DNA of 21,814 nucleotides from JAICLL01 sp035252155 (GTDB taxonomy: Bacteria > Planctomycetota > Planctomycetia > Pirellulales > JAICIG01), in the NCBI GenBank assembly GCA_035252155.1, contig DATFDL010000335.1:1-21814 (forward strand), read 5' to 3'. Under the pieces are notes generated by a model, which saw nothing but the letters and a program-made list of their open reading frames with translations, was not told the origin of the DNA and did not search any database. Position numbers and translations under genes: made by a program. Below are positions 19,901 through 21,814 of this stretch, piece by piece. Numbering within the stretch: position 1 is the first letter of the stretch; every line of letters starts with the position of its first letter.

Positions 19901-21688
19901 CTACTGTGGTCGGTGATGCGCGGGGCCGTGCGCGTTCGAGAGATTCTTGGCCGTGTTGATGATGCCCACGTGCGTGAAGGCCTGCGGAAAATTGCCCACC
20001 AACCGCTTGCCACGCACGTCGTATTCCTCGGAGATCAAGCCCACGTCGTTGCGCAAGGCCAGCAACCGCTCGTAAAGCTCTTCGGCCTCCTGCCGCCGCC
20101 CGATCAGCGCCAGGCAATCGGCCAGCCAGAACGAACACGGTAGAAACACGCCTTCATCGCCGGGCAGACCGTCGGCTGTCTCCTCGGTGCGATAACGCAG
20201 CACAAAGCCGTCGGCTGTCAGGCCCCGCTCGATTGCCTCGATCGTGCCCAGCACGCGCGGGTCGTCGGCCGGCAAAAAGCCCACCAAAGGCATCATCAGC
20301 AGACTGGCGTCGAGCGCCGTGGTGTCGTAATGCTGCACGAACGAGTTCTGCCGCGGGTCGAATCCTCGCGTGCAGACCTCGTCGTGGATCTGTTGCCGCA
20401 ACTGCCGCCAATGGTCGAGATCGCCCTCCAAGTGGAACTGCTCGGACGATTTGATGGCCCGATCGACCGCCACCCAGGCCATGATGCGCGAATGCGTGAA
20501 ATGCCGCCGGCCGCCCCGCACCTCCCAGATGCCCTCGTCGGGCTGTTGCCAGACCGTCTCAAGGTATCGCAGCAGATGGCACTGCGCGTTCCAGGCGTGC
20601 TCTTCGATCTTGATCCCACTGCGGCGAGCCAAATGGATGACATCCATGATCTCGCCGAAAACGTCGAGTTGGAACTGCCGGTGCGCCGCGTTGCCCACGC
20701 GCACCGGCCGCGAGTTCTCGTAGCCGGGCAGCCAATCGAGCTCGATCTCGGTCAGGCGGCGTTCGCCCGCCAGCCCGTACATGATGTTGAGCTGCGAAGC
20801 CTTGCCGGCCACCGCGCGCATCAGCCACTCGCGCCAGGCGATTGCCTCTTCGTGATAGCCGCCGGTAAGCAGGGCGTAGAGCATGAACGTGGCGTCGCGC
20901 AGCCAGCAGAAACGGTAGTCCCAGTTGCGCGGGCCGCCGATTTTTTCGGGCAGCGAGGTGGTCGGCGCGGCCACCATGCCGCCGGTCGGTTCGTAGTGCA
21001 GGCCCTTGAGTGTGATGAGCGACCGCAGCACGGCCTCGCGCCAACGCCCGGTGTACTGGCAGCGGCCTGACCACTCCCGCCACCAATCTTCAGTCGAGCG
21101 GAGGGCTTCGGCGGGATCGATTTCGGCCGACTCGCTCTCGTGCGAGGCCTGCCAGTGCAAGACCAACGGCACCTCTTGTCCCTGGCAGACCGTGAACTCG
21201 GCCACCGTGGTCAGGTCTTTGCCTTGCATCGTCACCGGGCTGTTGACCAGCACGGTGTCGGGTCCGGCAATCGCCCGGATGCCTTTTTCCGAACGGCGAA
21301 CCCAGGGAACGATCGAGCCGTAATCGAACCGCAACACCAACTGCATCCGCATGGGCACCTGCCCGTCGCGGCCGATCACCGTGCGCACCAGCACGGGGTT
21401 TGCGCGGCGGGGCGGCATGCAATCGACCACCGAGACAACGCCCGAATCGGTGTGGAACGTGGTTTCGAGCACCAGCGTGCCATCGCGATAGTGGCGGTCG
21501 GTGCGGCGCACTTCGCGGGCGGGGGCCAGCAGCCAGCGGCCATGTTCGGGCGTACCCAGCAGAGCGGCGAAACAGGCCCCCGAATCGAACCGCGGCAGGC
21601 AGAGCCAATCGATCGACCCGTCGCGCCCGACCAGCGCGGCGGTATGAAAGTCGCCGATCATCGCGTATTCTTCGAGGGGCAGAGGCAT
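19901..21688 (-). CDS. GH15 glucoamylase/trehalase-type glycoside hydrolase
   Basis: This 595-residue cytoplasmic-type enzyme is of glycoside hydrolase family 15, which hydrolyses alpha-glucosidic bonds in trehalose, maltooligosaccharides or dextrins by inversion. The N-terminal beta-sandwich starts with PLPLEEYAMIGDFHTAALVG and GSIDWLCLPRFDS, as in the bacterial and archaeal subgroup. The (alpha/alpha)6 barrel starts with GGPRNWDYRFCWLRDATF (251-268). DEGIWEVRGG (Glu389) supplies the likely general acid. LISEEYD (Glu554/555) with GNFPQAFTHVGIINTA carries the likely general base. Known members with these features are mostly trehalases or glucoamylases, and specificity cannot be decided here. 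There is no signal peptide. The ATG at 21688 stands only 3 bp from a long (CAGGGTT)n array, with no ribosome binding site, and the stop lies at the edge of a dispersed repeat. Confidence 0.93.
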   Translation of the reverse strand: MPLPLEEYAMIGDFHTAALVGRDGSIDWLCLPRFDSGACFAALLGTPEHGRWLLAPAREVRRTDRHYRDGTLVLETTFHTDSGVVSVVDCMPPRRANPVLVRTVIGRDGQVPMRMQLVLRFDYGSIVPWVRRSEKGIRAIAGPDTVLVNSPVTMQGKDLTTVAEFTVCQGQEVPLVLHWQASHESESAEIDPAEALRSTEDWWREWSGRCQYTGRWREAVLRSLITLKGLHYEPTGGMVAAPTTSLPEKIGGPRNWDYRFCWLRDATFMLYALLTGGYHEEAIAWREWLMRAVAGKASQLNIMYGLAGERRLTEIELDWLPGYENSRPVRVGNAAHRQFQLDVFGEIMDVIHLARRSGIKIEEHAWNAQCHLLRYLETVWQQPDEGIWEVRGGRRHFTHSRIMAWVAVDRAIKSSEQFHLEGDLDHWRQLRQQIHDEVCTRGFDPRQNSFVQHYDTTALDASLLMMPLVGFLPADDPRVLGTIEAIERGLTADGFVLRYRTEETADGLPGDEGVFLPCSFWLADCLALIGRRQEAEELYERLLALRNDVGLISEEYDVRGKRLVGNFPQAFTHVGIINTAKNLSNAHGPAHHRPQ

Positions 21689-21691
21689 GGG

Positions 21692-21814
21692 CAGGGTTCA
21701 GGGTTCAGGGTTCAGGGTTCAGGGTTCAGGGTTCAGGGTTCAGGGTTCAGGGTTCAGGGTTCAGGGTTCAGGGTTCAGGGTTCAGGGTTCAGGGTTCAGG
21801 GTTCAGGGTTCAGG
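21692..21814. repeat. Heptanucleotide tandem array (CAGGGTT)n
   Basis: About 17.5 perfect copies of the 7-mer CAGGGTT run to the end of the window, so the array is truncated here and its full length is unknown. No variant unit is visible. It lies directly upstream of the GH15 gene on that gene's template orientation, where it reads (AACCCTG)n, and so occupies the promoter and leader position. It is not a CRISPR, because no spacers exist. Copy number in tandem arrays of this kind may vary between strains. Confidence 0.97.

Noticed and set aside
21692..21814. CRISPR array or telomere
   Set aside because: There are no spacers, and the unit is a 7-mer without gaps. It resembles telomeric GGGTTCA-like repeats, but is beside a bacterial gene, and nothing suggests a linear chromosome end.

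Overview
The window looks like a chromosomal stretch from a GC-rich planctomycete, probably of the Pirellulales type. This is inferred from several signs. There are dispersed nested palindromes of the 'GTAGCTCCGACACTCCGTG / GGGGCTACTTTGACAC' kind, the 'CCCTCTCCCTCCGGGAGAGG' repeat, and a (CAGGGTT)n array. There is also a membrane protein with the 'RFTIRTL' helix start common in planctomycetes, a b6-type cytochrome b fused to cytochrome c, and many small hypothetical families. No rRNA, tRNA or CRISPR array was seen.

Layout. Positions 1-492 are repeat-rich and have no convincing gene. A plus-strand run follows: a five-helix LtaS-like sulfatase-fold enzyme (493-2505), an RluA-type pseudouridine synthase (2701-3723), thioredoxin with its own near-consensus promoter (3785-4114), a coiled-coil protein (4301-5038) and a lysine 2,3-aminomutase-like radical SAM enzyme (5428-6987) that ends at a strong terminator. 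Positions 7151-9611 hold a compact string of seven small genes. They comprise a PIN toxin with its partner, an orphan, a HicA-like small protein, two DUF104 antitoxin-like proteins and a conserved hypothetical. The last DUF104 gene is translationally coupled to a 713-residue membrane protein (9608-11749).

The minus strand from 17160 back to 11777 carries a DHH phosphoesterase, a Rieske protein, the cytochrome b6/subunit IV/diheme c fusion (these last two overlap by 4 nt and should form one quinol-oxidising complex), and two hypothetical genes, one with an ADP-ribosyltransferase-like N-terminus. Then come a formylglycine-generating-enzyme homologue with the catalytic cysteine pair (17404-18531), an RmlD-type reductase (18843-19739), a relic of a REP-associated (HUH) transposase, and a minus-strand GH15 glucoamylase/trehalase-type enzyme (19901-21688). 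The ATG of the GH15 gene abuts a 7-bp tandem array running off the window.

The most unusual theme is the interplay of repeats and gene ends. Nested palindromic elements occupy most intergenic gaps. Two genes take their stop codon from the first bases of such a repeat, RmlD has a repeat-derived C-terminus, and the aminomutase tail contains two in-frame copies of a dispersed palindrome flanking an Asn-Gly-His-Ala tract. A transposase relic of the class known to mobilise REP palindromes lies among them. The other point of interest is the 7.1-11.7 kb block, where DUF104 proteins are paired with unknown partners instead of PIN toxins.
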